From: Breviolum minutum Mf 1.05b.01
Lineage: Eukaryota; Sar; Dinophyceae; Suessiales; Symbiodiniaceae
Length of the DNA: 64,000 bases
Direction of reading: 5' to 3'
Assembly (NCBI GenBank): GCA_000507305.1
Contig: DF239032.1
Coordinates: forward strand, 186,001-250,000
This document shows, in pieces, positions 46,138-57,275 of this stretch. Each line of letters starts with the position of its first letter. The stretch's first letter is position 1. Under the pieces are notes generated by a model. That model was given only the letters and a program-made list of their open reading frames with translations. It was not told the DNA's origin and ran no database searches. Made by a program: the position numbers and the translations under genes.

Positions 46138-47076
46138 TTGCCTCAACGGCTTATTGTTTCCAAGTTGTTGCTTTTGGTTGGCTCAAGACCGAACAAAAAG
46201 ATCGCAAGACTTCTTTGGATGGAGGATTTGCAAGTGGATCGGATCCGTCCTAAGATGAGGAAGAGCTACAAGAATGTCTCCGACAGTTGCTTGGCAAAGT
46301 TTCGAGCTTGTGAGACGCAGGAGTTCTGGAGCATGCAGATTCCGAAAGCAGCATCGGAAGCTGATCTGGCACGCTATGTTCAAGTCCCAAACCATGATCG
46401 CCAGAATGATCGTCGAGAGCCTGAAGAGCTTCTCTTCAATCGAATTGTCTCGGACAATGTGCTTCTCCGACCTACCAGCCTCTCCGAGTCTGTGAGGAAT
46501 GTCATGGCACAGAAGCCCAAGAACAATTCGGATGCCATTTTAGCTTTGCGAGAAGTGAGAGAACTTTTGCTGGAATCTGAGGCAAAATCGGAGGCTTATA
46601 CTCGTGGAGGAGTCAAAGAAGTGAAACAACGGATGAACATCCAACAACTTGTCGAAGACAAGTTCTATGATGGAAAGATCATCAGAAAAACACCACAAGG
46701 CATGTTGATCGACATCAATGCAGATTCCTTAGGCCTCCTCCGTTGGAATTTGCTTCGCGGCATCCCGAAAAAACTTCAAAAAGTGGGAGGTTTCATAGGA
46801 AATCTCTTGGTGACCAAAGTGGATTTGAAGTCAGCTCATGTGGACTTGAAGTTGCAAACCATCGGCTTTGATCATGACACCTTGGAAGAAACCGAGTATT
46901 CGGAGGTTTTGGGCTACCTTCACTACTGGTCCGGTCTCCCTGAAGCTCCACCCTTTGCCCGGCAAGCACCCGAAAGTCCAGCTCCCGTGAAAGAGTTTGG
47001 GCCAAGACCCTTGGCACCACGAAAGTTTCGCTTGAATCGAATGGGGAGAAATGGGCCACGAAGAGGAGGAGGATGA
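46138..47076 (+). CDS. Large exon with an S1-like segment
   Basis: Open from 46126 to TGA at 47074-47076. A start at ATG 46228 (MEDLQVDRIRP) would give about 282 residues; alternatively 46138 follows an acceptor (AAAAAG). The segment DKFYDGKIIRKTPQGMLIDI to NLLVTKVDLKSAHVDLKLQ has the G-x-I-x-x-x-x-x-G-x-x-(I/V)-D-I ... G-x-L-x-V-x-K-V-D pattern of S1-like OB folds, which bind RNA. The tail is proline/arginine-rich and ends NRMGRNGPRRGGG, an RGG-like basic end also seen in RNA-binding proteins. The long uninterrupted frame contrasts with the tiny exons around it. The role in RNA binding is inferred. Confidence 0.65.
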   Translation: MPQRLIVSKLLLLVGSRPNKKIARLLWMEDLQVDRIRPKMRKSYKNVSDSCLAKFRACETQEFWSMQIPKAASEADLARYVQVPNHDRQNDRREPEELLFNRIVSDNVLLRPTSLSESVRNVMAQKPKNNSDAILALREVRELLLESEAKSEAYTRGGVKEVKQRMNIQQLVEDKFYDGKIIRKTPQGMLIDINADSLGLLRWNLLRGIPKKLQKVGGFIGNLLVTKVDLKSAHVDLKLQTIGFDHDTLEETEYSEVLGYLHYWSGLPEAPPFARQAPESPAPVKEFGPRPLAPRKFRLNRMGRNGPRRGGG

Positions 47077-47251
47077 GACGGGGAAACCCGAGGTCTTGCT
47101 GGCAATGCCTACGAGATCTACTAACCTTGCTCCACCCTAAAAGTTTCACTATATCACTGGCAATGGCTGTGGTATCAGACCTAACCCCGAATAGAGAGTC
47201 CGCGCGTGTTGCCAAGTCAAATGGTGATAGTTTGGATCTACCACCCCTAAA

Positions 47252-47335
47252 TGCCAGTAATAAATGAAGGTTTTAGTTTGGGATTCCCCTACACATATAA
47301 GTCGTCATGGTGGTGAAGAGGCAGCCCCTTGCATC
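47252..47335. mobile_element. Family-I element
   Basis: GCCAGTAATAAATGAAGGTT ... GGTGGTGAAGAGG. Matches the plan of 63415-63490 and 54016-54098. Confidence 0.5.
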
Positions 47336-47455
47336 CTGGAGGGCCCTGGTGGAGGGTAGATCCAAGTTATGTTCTTTGCACCAAGAAAACCGAGGTGAAA
47401 GTGCTCAAATTCTCTCCGCTAAAACGTCAAGTTTGTTTTAGGATTAGGGAAGGGC

Positions 47456-47600
47456 TACACCTCGCGGAAAACTAAGATGACAATGGAAAAAAAACAAGAT
47501 AAGCAAGCATGAATGATGAATGAAGATATATCTCGATCCTATATAAAAAATGGGGCGTTTTTTTTTCCATTGTCATGTTTGTTTTTTCGTAAAGGTTACC
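47456..47600. mobile_element. Family-D element, copy 1
   Basis: Left TACACCTCGCGGAAAACTAA and GATGACAATGGAAAA; right TTTTTCCATTGTCATGTTTG. No exon at its edges. Confidence 0.65.
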
Positions 47601-47907
47601 TTGAAATACTGTAAACGCTTATGATAGTTATGAATAGATCACATTCATATACATGCAGTGTTTTACCAACAAACAAAGGTTTTGAAATCTGGAACTCTCC
47701 CCGAATGAAGTTGACCCCCAACAAGGGGTCATTGATCAAGCCAGCAATGCACATCTATTGAAACTGTTTCAATTTTGGAGCGATTTGCGAAAAAAAACGC
47801 ATTGCCATTGTTTTGGGGGTTGGTGTTATAATATGTTCAATGACCCCTGTTTTTTGAGGTTTGGTTGGTGAATATGTTCCATTCATGACCGTCATGACGC
47901 CTGCCAG

Positions 47908-49978
47908 GATTTGGCGCTCATGTCGAGTCATAGTGGGAAGGCGGCACAGGTGGCAAGGGGGACGTTGGTGGGTCAACAAGGGCGAGTTGGTCAAGTTTTC
48001 GTTTAAACAAAAATCCAAGGTCAGCGAACACAAAAAGCAGTTTGTTGTTTTCCGTAGGGCTATATATGATACTCTAATAATTGATGTATTTGTTGCGTTT
48101 TTGGTATCCAAAGATTTTTTTGGAAAGAACAAAATGATTGCTGGACGTCTGGATATGCATGTTGCCAACTGGTGAGGTTGGCAACTCGGCACGACCAAAA
48201 AGGTGTCGAACTGCAACAAAAAGACAATCATCACTTTTGAATCTTCCAGGGATCATTAATTACGCCCCGGAAGATTAACATGGAACCTACTAATCAACCA
48301 TTTAGAAAGGAACATGATCTTCCAAACCTCCATTTAGAAAGGTCCATGTTAATCTTCCAGGGTGTAAGGAACAATCAAACAATGCAATGGCAATTTGAAG
48401 GGATTTCCCTTAAAAAATGCATGGTTAGGGTTGGTACTATATTACTATATAATGACCCCTGTCTTCAGATGACAAGATGATATCCAAACACTTCCCCCTC
48501 AGGTTTCCCATAATTTCTTTCAAGGTGTCTTGCACTGATTCCAGGTTTTGTTGGTCCAAGGTATTTGTCGGGGAAACCAACCCAACCCTTCATACGGGAA
48601 ATGGTTGGGTAACCCTATAACCCTGGACCCCTATAAGTAGGGTGAAATATTGTAACCCCAGTTACCCATGTTTGATTTTGTTCATTATATAGGGGTTACA
48701 CTCCCTGAAACTAACAGCTCGCCCCTAAAAATGGATGGTTGGAATACGATTCTTTCCTATTAGGGAAACACTATTTTTCAGGTGCGTTTGCTGTTAGTTT
48801 CAGGGAGGGTATAACCCCATTCTATACCAGGTTTTTTGGTCCCACCAACCCTAGTAAGTAGGGTGAAATAACCCCAGTTACCATGTTTTACCATGTTTTT
48901 TTGTTCATTTATAGGGGTTATAACCCCATTAATAGCTGGAAAAATCCGCCAACCTTGCCTGATTTCCTCCCCTTCAAGGTGAACTGCTTCACGGACCGCC
49001 AGGACTTTGCCGATCGCATCGCCACGTTACCGGCGCTCACGGCGAAGCATAAGGTCATCGCTGATGCGCAACACGAGAATGCCGTGGATTGTATCTTGGA
49101 AAAATCGTGGGACACATTTTTGGGGGTGGTTGAAGGTGGGATATACCATCCAGAAAATTGTGGGAACATTTCTGGGAAAAAAACAGGAGAATGTCTGTTT
49201 GACGTTTTGTTTTTTTTTTGGGGGGAACTTTTCTGGAAGAAAAATTCGAGAGGTGTTGAAGGTGTTGTTGCCTGTTCTCCGGTGTACCAGAAAAGAGACT
49301 TTTTTGGGGAGAATTGCTACCCGCGATGATGCAGAATCATAGAAATTTATTCCAAATAATAAGTTCGAAGAGTATAATTTGGGTTGTCCCCCTTCCCTGT
49401 AATAGTGGCAAATGAAGGTTTATATAGGGAACCCCTACTAAAAATGTAATAATCCTGATGGTGACTATTACTGGGAATGGGGACAAACCCAAGGGCTGTT
49501 AGGGGGCAAAAACTCCATAGATGCAGTGCTTCAGCCTGCCTTAGGAATTGGGTCGGTTAGGTGGGCAGCCTGATAGTTTGTGCCTAGTAAAGGCCCATGT
49601 TCCTGGGTGATATATGTCCCTTAACCCTCGGATTCCTAGCAACAAATTCGTCAGCCATTGTGATGCTTCCCAGTAGTCCAAATGGCCATTTGAGCAGTTG
49701 ACCCTGATTATTTGTTGTAAATAGAGGAATTATACTTCGCAAATATTCATATTAGATGATCACTAAAGTTCATATTAGCTAACCAGGTCATCAACCATGA
49801 AATCACAGAAACTTCCTGGAAGATCACCACATCTTCCCCACCTTCACCGTATTTTTCTTCCCCTTTGAGGTATGGCAAGTTTGTTGCAGCTACTTTGCGA
49901 ATCAACATAGCGAGGGTGGAAGGGAAGCTGAGGAGGTACACCTTCCAAAGGGTGCCAAGCAAAAACCCAAAGGGATGA
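47908..49978 (+). CDS. Three-exon gene end, function unknown
   Basis: Exons 47908-47994 (HSGKAAQVARGTLVGQQGRV), 48979-49125 (VNCFTDRQDFADRIATLPAL and VIADAQHENAVDCIL) and 49787-49978 (YGKFVAATLRINIARVEGKL ... SKNPKG, TGA) are all phase 0 with GT-AG introns. The middle exon has markedly higher GC than its introns. Intron 1 (about 1 kb) contains family-C, A and G elements; intron 2 contains a family-I element. No domain recognised. Confidence 0.55.
48259..48366. mobile_element. Family-C element
   Basis: Left CGGAAGATTAACATGGAACC, right GTCCATGTTAATCTTCCAGG then GTGTA; inner GATCTTCCAAACCTCC. About 106 bp, inside an intron. Confidence 0.85.
48599..48690. repeat. Family-G repeat
   Basis: AACCCTATAACCCTGG ... 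TAAGTAGGGTGAAATATTG ... TATAGGGGTTAC. Similar units occur at 48826-48926 and 62220-62310. Confidence 0.55.
48697..48811. mobile_element. Family-A element
   Basis: Left TACACTCCCTGAAACTAACA, right GCTGTTAGTTTCAGGGAGGG. Sits between two family-G units, so it appears inserted there. Confidence 0.85.
48826..48926. repeat. Family-G repeat
   Basis: Contains CTAGTAAGTAGGGTGAAATA, ACCCCAGTTACCATG and ATAGGGGTTATAACCCC. Confidence 0.55.
49391..49490. mobile_element. Family-I element
   Basis: CCTTCCCTGTAATAGTGGCA ... GTGACTATTACTGGGAATGG. Inverted ends; within an intron. Confidence 0.75.
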
Positions 49979-50344
49979 TGAATTGACACGGTGTAATGGA
50001 CGGAACCGTGTAAGGCACCCAAACTGGAAGGTCCGGGTATGTATACACAGGTTTTTTTTCATGTGATTCATGTGTGTGTAACACACTCTTTGAAGGTTTA
50101 TGTTGACCATACCCAAACGGGTGACCCAATGACGCTGACTGCCACCAAGAAGCGATTTTTTAATGTTTGACCTGCCTTTTTGAACCGAAACACCTGCGGT
50201 TAATGGACGAAAACCATCTGACAACTTCTTCGAGGGTTTCTCCAGGTAGAAGTTTGTCATCAATTGAAACTGATTCAAAAAAAACAGCCGGCAAAAAATC
50301 ATTTGAAGCCTACAGGTGTTGGGGTTCCATCCCTCATTTTCAAG

Positions 50345-51552
50345 GTATACATCTTCAATCCCGTGGATCGCCCAAACTTCATCCCCAAGGATGGCCCCCG
50401 AAGCAGCTGCCGGGATGTTGGGGTTGCTATTGGTATCTTGGTTGTGGCAGCGGGGAACAAGGAATCATGTGGGGATGGTGCCAGTGGAGTGGGAAGGTGA
50501 ATTATGTATATATAATTATATATATAAAGGAATTTCAAGTATAGCTTTGAAGGGAGGGCTGGGTTTTGAGTCTCAAGATTTTTTGAGATGCAATTATATT
50601 TACATAGATACTTAACATACATGCATTTAGCTATAATGTAAGGGATCAATGAACAGAAAACTCGAGGTCAGGTTTTTACACGTTTTTTACACCACAGATT
50701 CCGGAAATCACCAAACCAGCCTGGGAGTGGTTGACGACATTGTGTCATCCAACAGCCTTGATGGTCAAATAGGGTACAAGGGAAAACTACTTCACTGGAA
50801 ACTGAAAACCCAACATGGTGTCCATCCGTCATCCATTCAAACGACGGCTCCCGTGGGATTCCTTGAGGCAAAACCGATTCAAGAAAATCCGGGACATCAT
50901 TCCTTAAGTTCCCGTGCCATTTTGTGGGGTCGCACATTGCACCTTGGTTGGAGAAAAAGGTTCGGTTCAAGCACAGACTCTGCGATTGTTGGATTCCTTC
51001 TCCGTACAACATGAGAGGTGGATTGAATTGAACACGTGTTTAGTTTTGTGATGTGGTGGGTGTTTTATGGATGTTCTTTGATTTGTTGATCTAGTTTTGA
51101 TAGTCTTGTTGTGACTTGAACTGACCTCAATCATGTAGAAACTTTGGAAATGGTGAACTACTTTTGCATGGACGCTGGTTTTGTTTCAGCTCGTGACATG
51201 AATGATATGCCATCAAATCAAAACCACCAAGTCTGGATTGCTTTTGAGCATGCGGAAGTTTGCCCCAAAAAGACCCCTCAAAAGGTGTTAGATATGTTAT
51301 ATATCGTTAGATTCGATTTAAAGTTGAGAAGAGCAGCAAACTCATTGGAATGGATTCATGTCATTTCATGCGATTTTAAAGCCTTTCATGTCATTTCATA
51401 TCCAGGTGGTCAAAGGAGAACATGGGGATAAATACGCCCCTCCCCATGGATCATTTGGAACACAGAAGTGCAAACTGTCGATTTTCGCAAGAGGAACGGA
51501 CATGTTTGGACGTCATGTTCAATCATTTTTCACAGGACATGTTCACCGCTGA
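50345..51552 (+). CDS. Four-exon gene end, function unknown
   Basis: Exons 50345-50496, 50698-50763 (SLGVVDDIVSSNSLD), 51139-51284 (TLEMVNYFCMDAGFVSARDM and NHQVWIAFEHAEVCPKKTPQ) and 51406-51552 (GEHGDKYAPPHGSFGTQKCK ... FFTGHVHR, TGA) join in phase 2-1-1-0. The first exon is open in all three frames; phase continuity selects the one with APEAAAGMLGLLLVSWLW, which has a hydrophobic stretch. No family recognised. Confidence 0.5.
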
Positions 51553-52107
51553 AAATTAACGGCTGGAACACAAAAATTGGGGTTTGGATAGAAGATGAGT
51601 TTCCTCACTTCTTGTCCCTCCCCAAGTTTTTTTCGATGGAAGAAATCTGCCCCGTGAATCTGCAGGCAATGTGCCTATCAACCGGACCAAAAACTCACAC
51701 GCTTGGGTCAACGACAGGACCTCTGAAATTTTTTGGGGACCCAAGGGTTTTTGCACAAGGAATTTGGAACCGCAGAAGCCCTTAGCCTAAGACTATCCAG
51801 GTCATGTGCTAAGGAAGGGATTTCTCCCCTATATTCCTAGTCTAAGGATGGGATTGGAACGATCAACCCTATTCTAGGGAGAAAGAAAATGCTCACGAAA
51901 ACTGAAGCCAATCACCCCTTTTTGCTTTCCGTTTGAAGCTATGGCTCCCAAAGAAATTGGATGGTTGGAATACTCAAAGTGGTGAATGTTGTCTCATCAG
52001 TGGTGGTTTCTGAACGATTCTGTTGGAATATTATGCTCCCGGGCCCTTGGAGTTGCAACATTCCCATACTTTGACTAGTGCTGATGATGTATGGTATAAT
52101 TAAACAG

Positions 52108-52890
52108 GTACGACCCACAGTAACACTACAAGTCAACGGCTTCCATCATTATACGATGTCTATAGCTGCTTATCTCAGGGGTGAAGTTGTCTTGAGCGAT
52201 TTTAGCTGCAAAGAATCCTGTGATCCTAAGTGGCACCCCAAATTTCATCCTACTTTGCCAAGCTCATACTCTTCAACAAATTTTCCAACAGTGTCCTTGA
52301 AATGGTTCATCTTAGGAGATGAGAAGTTGCTGGATAAACACAAAATTCCATTACACCAAGGCTCACTAAGGTGAAAGTGTTTCCATGTGTTTCCTGCTTC
52401 AACTTCCATCCAAGTTGTCAACTCTTGATGTCGGGGCAAGCTCACTGAAGCCACTGGCCCAATTTTTTTCAAACCTTTTGAGGATTTACAGATCAATTTA
52501 GAATGGAAACAAAAAATGGTGTTTATATATCTTTATATACACAATTGAATGCATATTACATTTCTTGTGTCCTTTTAACTGAATTGAGAACTTGTTTTGT
52601 TTTGGATCACCACTTCCCCCGTTGCACCCTCGCTCGGTTCGAAAAGGACAAAGTTCGATGGCCTGAATGGAAATATGATGCTACTTTGGGACATGCACCC
52701 ACTTGGCATGGCAAGTTGTTACAGGCGGCTGAAACGGAGGGGGAGGGGGAAACGGGGGTGGCTTGAGGAGCATCAGAACACGAATGCACCATCCCTGAAA
52801 ACAAAAAAAACTGGAGCTTCCATAGTTGTAAAAATTGGTAAATGTTTGAACGGTTGGAGAATCTGCACACTTTGCTTTCACTTTTCTTAA
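52108..52890 (+). CDS. Two-exon candidate gene end
   Basis: 52108-52180 (PTVTLQVNGFHHYTMSIAAY) ends in phase 1 and can join 52589-52890 (LVLFWITTSPVAPSLGSKRT ... RRLKRRGRGKRGWLEEHQ). A second frame of the last exon (FPRCTLARFEKDKVRWPEWK ... GETGVA, TGA at 52764-52766) is also open, so the product is uncertain. Confidence 0.3.
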
Positions 52891-53267
52891 AATGGGCCGT
52901 GGTGACTTGAAGTTTTTATTTTTTTTGGTGTTTGTGTTGGAAAATAATGCTGCTTTGGTCACGAGTTTTTTCTCTAATGAGTTCAAAATGTCAGAAATGT
53001 CCCAGTCTTATTGCCGTGGTATTTTTTGTAGCTGCTCCCAATAGGATTTGTTTGGCCCCTTGTTTTTTTTTCGTCGCTTAGAGAAGTGTCGATCGGGGTC
53101 GATGGAGGTAAGCAAGGCTTCCTACGTTTTTTCCCAGGAACATCACAGCAGGTTGATACTGTGGAATATCATGGGAATACGTTGAACGAAGATGTCAGTT
53201 TTCGGGGGTGTATCTATCTATAATGATTCGATTCTCTTCTTTTCTATTTCATATCAACTGGCTAAAG

Positions 53268-54523
53268 CTGGATTTCCCTCCATCAACTTCGGCCAGCAAA
53301 ACTGCCCACTTGCCTTTGCTACAAGCGTGGAATACGCAGGTGCCACAAGAACACCAAGCACGAAGCGCCAAGGTCTTTGATGTGGTCTCTTGTCAGTGAA
53401 AAAAACAGCGACGATGACTTGGTTGAGGTTGGGGTGGTTGTGAGATATTCCCTAAGGATACCTGGAGGTGCTTCTAAAAATCGGTGAAAATGGTGGGTGT
53501 CAGAAAGATGCATGAGCAGAGAGCACCTACTCAACTTCTCCTATGGAGACATCCAGTCATATCCGTTTTGGTAGCAAAGAAATGGTAGTTGAGATTTGCG
53601 TCTTACCTTGCTGAGGAGACATTGGTGTTGTTGCTACCCAACATTTTGGACATCGACATTTTCATGGCGCTGGCGTCCACTAGAAGTGTACATAGGTGAG
53701 ATTTTCGTGGCATTTTCCTGGAGTTTGGTGCTGACTTGAGGAGGGAAGAAAAGGGTATGATGGATACACCCTAGAAGATTAACATGGAACCTACAAATCA
53801 GCCATTTCGAAAGGAAAATGATCTTCCAAACCTCCATGAGGATATGTTCCATGTTAATCTTCAGGGGTGTACTGAGTCTTGTTTTCTACTGCTATTTTCG
53901 GTTGAGCAGTGGAAATCTGCCTGCCATTCATTTCCGAGAAGTTCGGCGATTTTTGTCTTTTTCGAAGTGGGTCTGGACTGGACTGGTGATTTTTTGGTTG
54001 CCACTTTTTTCTCCCAGGATGCCAGTCACAAATGAAGGTTTTGGCTGGGATTCCGTACGAAAAATGTCATCCTGGTGGGTAACTGTCATCCTTGGGGCCA
54101 TACCCAACTCATCTGGGTGGTGGTTTCAAATATACTTTTATTTTCACCCCGATCCTTGATCCAAATTGACTTGCGCATGTTCTTCAAATGGGTGGCAAAA
54201 CATAACTTAAAAACCACCAACTAGAAATGTATGGGAAATTTGAAGGAACTTCTTCTTGTAAAAATGCATTTCTTTGGGGTTGCTAATGTAATGATGCCTG
54301 TTGAAACCACCAACTAGTCATGGTTGACAGGCAAATCTTTAATTCTTTGGCCATCAAAGCAGCTGTACATTGCCTTTGGATGGAGCTCATTAGTGACTTG
54401 ACCTGGTGATTTGACAAGTTCTCCCATGGCGGATCAGTGGGACTGGTAGGTAGTGGTGGGATTCGGGCCATAAAGGAGTCTTTTTTGAAGGAGTTTTCAT
54501 TCGCAGCAAGAGGAAGAGGATGA
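53268..54523 (+). CDS. Five-exon gene end with a possible membrane segment
   Basis: Exons 53268-53427 (SLMWSLVSEKNSDDDLVE), 53522-53584 (STYSTSPMETSSHIRFGSKE), 53616-53695 (TLVLLLPNILDIDIFMALAS), 53865-54024 (LVFYCYFRLSSGNLPAIHFR then WVWTGLVIFWLPLFS) and 54419-54523 (FSHGGSVGLVGSGGIRAIKE ... AARGRG, TGA) join in phase. The fourth exon starts at the AG inside a family-C right end (CTTCAG then GGGTGTA) and ends at the GT of a family-I element. One implied intron (53585-53615) is only 31 nt, which is suspicious. Hydrophobic runs suggest a membrane protein. Confidence 0.45.
53765..53871. mobile_element. Family-C element overlapping a 3' splice site
   Basis: Left TACACCCTAGAAGATTAACA, right GTTCCATGTTAATCTTCAGG then GGTGTA. 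The AG of CTTCAG at 53864 serves as the inferred acceptor of exon 53865-54024. Confidence 0.85.
54016..54098. mobile_element. Family-I element at a 5' splice site
   Basis: GATGCCAGTCACAAATGAAG ... GTCATCCTGGTGGGTAACTG. The GTCACA inside its left end is the inferred donor of the exon ending at 54024. Confidence 0.65.
54114..54224. mobile_element. Family-E element
   Basis: Left GGTGGTGGTTTCAAATATAC, right AAAACCACCAACTAG. In an intron after the family-I element. A solo right end (GTTGAAACCACCAACTAG) recurs at 54300-54317. Confidence 0.75.
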
Positions 54524-55205
54524 TTTCATGTGAGGAAATGGTCCATTTTTGAGTGAGAAATCCAGGCATGTGAGCACAAATTGTGTTGAGACAGTCGAGA
54601 TGTACAAAAGATATCTCGTCCAACAGGATAGAATAGAGGTATAAGTATAATTGATGCCAATTAAGACTGCAATAACTCGCCAAACATAATGTGGGCACGT
54701 TAGCCGCTCCCTCAACCCTCGAACACTTGTTCTTCCATATCGTTCCATCATTTGCAGTAAAGCTCGGATCCCTCCGCCACTGAAAGCTGGTGACGTTGTT
54801 TCAGTTGGCATTTTTTGAAGGATGCTGTTGATGGCTGCAGAATCCGCTTAACCAGGTGAAATTGCTTAGAAATTGCAAGATGTATTTTCCTTGTTAAACA
54901 ACTGGGAATTTTTCAGTGATGGCTATACGCTAGGAAAAGATGCACTGGAGGGCTACTCCGTCAGAAAAATTGTCCAACGATCGTTTCACAGCATCATTTG
55001 AGTGACTCAACGTCTGAAAAAACACCAGGCGTAAGTTTGATGGAAATGACTAGAATATGCCATTGTTCTGCATTCTTCCGCACAGTTAACCCACATGTTG
55101 CAAGCTGCAAGATGTTCAAGAGACCCACTGCAAGCCTCGCATCTTTCATCATGAGAATTTAAGGGTGCCCCACCCAAATGCCATTGGGGTGGTTTTAGCC
55201 CCTAG

Positions 55206-55735
55206 CTTCATCCATGAGTTCAGGTTCTCCTCAGATTCACTTAGGTTCAGTCTTCTGCCTCACTTTGTTATTCAACTTATTGGATCTGCTGATGTTCGCT
55301 GCTTGGGGTTTAACACCTGCTGGTCGCCCGTTGCTGTGGCGACTCACCCGGACCAACAAGGAGGTGTGGGAGTCACACCGTTGGATGGGGAGAAAAGGTG
55401 GGCAAAAGGTTGGATCAGGAAAACCCAATAAATCTTTGGGTTTGGAAACATCTCTTTTGGTGCAAACACGTGTGACAAACATTTTGTTTGATGACAACTT
55501 TGATATTTTATTGGTCATTTGCTAAAAACATGTGACTTTAGTTTTTGGAGGAAAAAATGGGTCACAAGTTAAGAAAGATGAGTTTGAACCAGAGTTTGAC
55601 GTTGGCATTTCAGAAATGTATGAATCATTAGGGAAGAGTTCTCCCATGGAGAGGTCCAGGAACAATTTGGTTGAGGACCTGGCGATTGAGCCAGGGAAGT
55701 GGTTGGGGCATGGATTAGAAATCATTTTGCAATGA
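55206..55735 (+). CDS. Two-exon gene end with a hydrophobic helix
   Basis: 55206-55397 contains SGSPQIHLGSVFCLTLLFNL, LDLLMFAAWGLTPAGRPLLW and TRTNKEVWESHRWMGRK. 55542-55735 completes V and continues FGGKNGSQVKKDEFEPEFDV, GISEMYESLGKSSPMERSRN and ends HGLEIILQ with TGA. The 144-nt intron is GT-AG and phase 1. An ATG at 55214 could be the start, which would make this a complete protein of about 126 residues with one or two membrane spans and a polar C-terminus. Family unknown. Confidence 0.55.
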
Positions 55736-55842
55736 ACCTTCGGATCGTTTCACTTAAAATCCAAATGATGCTGTGGATGAATTTCATGTTCGTTTCACTA
55801 TGGCCCAAGGGCAGCTTTTCAAAAAGAGAAAATCTTCATTAG

Positions 55843-56163
55843 GGTACAATACAATTAATTTTGGAAGCAGAGGGTTTCCTGAACAAGATTGGCTCCCAGG
55901 TTTTTTTGTTCGGTGCAGAATCCAAGTTCTTGACAGATTTGGTAGTATTTTTTGTTTCTACATCCATTTTTGGTCAGTTGCCCATCTTGAAGATGTTGCT
56001 CCATTTGATGTTTGCCATCCACAATTTCCACCAAAAAAACATGGAAATCTTTAAGCCCTTAGGCTTGAAACAACTTGAAAATTCCTCCCACTTTGAGCCT
56101 TTAGGGCATCTCAACCTACATCCGATTGCAAGGAACCTTTATATTTTTTTCTTGGGAATGTAA
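55843..56163 (+). CDS. Single large exon, possible membrane protein end
   Basis: Follows TTCATTAG. Encodes LILEAEGFLNKIGSQVFLFG, then a hydrophobic part (DLVVFFVSTSIFGQLPILKM, LLHLMFAIHNF) and a polar tail ending NLYIFFLGM with TAA at 56161-56163. A donor after GSQ (GTTTTT) is possible. Confidence 0.4.
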   Translation, partial: GTIQLILEAEGFLNKIGSQVFLFGAESKFLTDLVVFFVSTSIFGQLPILKMLLHLMFAIHNFHQKNMEIFKPLGLKQLENSSHFEPLGHLNLHPIARNLYIFFLGM

Positions 56164-56239
56164 CCTGTAAATCATAAATCTGCTGGAACATCTCCAACCC
56201 AACCCCCCAACAAAAACAACTACAACGAAACCTCTCCCC

Positions 56240-56459
56240 AAGTTTTGACCAAAAACGCACTCAGGGCTAACCCTTCCATTCAACCTATTAAAGGATTGAT
56301 CATCATCCCACCGTTGTTTGCCGTGATGAACCCACCACCGGCTCAGTCGCATGGCACAGGCGGAGGCGAATTCGTCCTTGCAATTTCCGCGCTTTGCCAA
56401 CTTCGTGCTCGCCGGACTGCTACGTGCCCTGGAATTTTGAATGGCATCCAGGTGTAGAA
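56240..56459 (+). CDS. Possible terminal exon, frame uncertain
   Basis: Two overlapping readings. One is a GC-rich exon 56360-56440 after GGCACAG reading AEANSSLQFPRFANFVLAGL and LRALEF, TGA. The other is a frame from about 56240 with NALRANPSIQPIKGLIIIPP ending at 56459. I favour the first by codon GC, but phase evidence is absent. Confidence 0.3.
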
Positions 56460-57228
56460 GGTTGGTTTCAACAGCCTTGTAAAATTGCCTAGAGCCCCTG
56501 TGTGACCTCTATTTTTGAAGGGACCTGACCCCCCAAAAATAAGGCAGAACTTCCAATCAGAACAATGGTCATTTGGCTTCTAGGTGTATGTTTGCCATTG
56601 CTTACCGTATAGATACGTTATACAAGTTTGTAATGTGTTTACTGCACATATATACCTTTTCTATACTATTTTGTGAGTTGCGCATGCATCCAAATTATCA
56701 GCACCTATGTAAACATCAGAGATCATCACAATTGCAATTTATAGTGTGTCACTGTATAGTATTAGTTTTTCGTATTAGCTAGAGATCCATTTTTTTGGGG
56801 GGTCGTTATTTTGCTTGTTTTCCGGTGTTGTGAATGCCAAGCCTGTTTATTCTGTCGTGGGTTTTTTGCGGGAGTTTTTTTTGCAAAGCTGGGTGCTTGG
56901 GGGCCAAATAATTTATGTTATTATATATGTACATATATGAACATAGCCATGGAAAATCCACCATTCTGATGTCATTTACCAGGAAAGATAGGTGATTTTC
57001 CTTGGCTATGTGACGATTTTTCGTTTTGCACGAGGCCATGCAGTTGCCTTGTGGCTCCAAGTGACCTTTAAGTATAGTTTTTTGTTTCGCTTGATATTTA
57101 CATCATGAATGACATTTTCATGCATCAGTTGATGCAAGTATTCCTGAGCATGCTCCCCCCTGCAACAACAAGTGAAGCGTGGGTTAGGACATATCGACAC
57201 AAGCACAATCACGACAACAACAAAAGCA

Positions 57229-57275
57229 ACGACAACAACAACAACAACAACAACAGCAACAACAGCAACAACAAC
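57229..57275. repeat. (ACA)n microsatellite with GCA interruptions
   Basis: ACAACAACAACAACAACAGC units. A frame through it is open and continues to 57473 (HLNEKIHTTWCKLGSYLPFN), which may be a real poly-Asn exon or chance. Confidence 0.85.

Noticed and set aside
46178-46187. TTGGCTCAAG resembling the spliced-leader end inside the S1-like exon
   Set aside because: Only 10 nt match, the preceding bases do not fit the leader, and no flanking direct repeat was found. Chance is likely in 64 kb.
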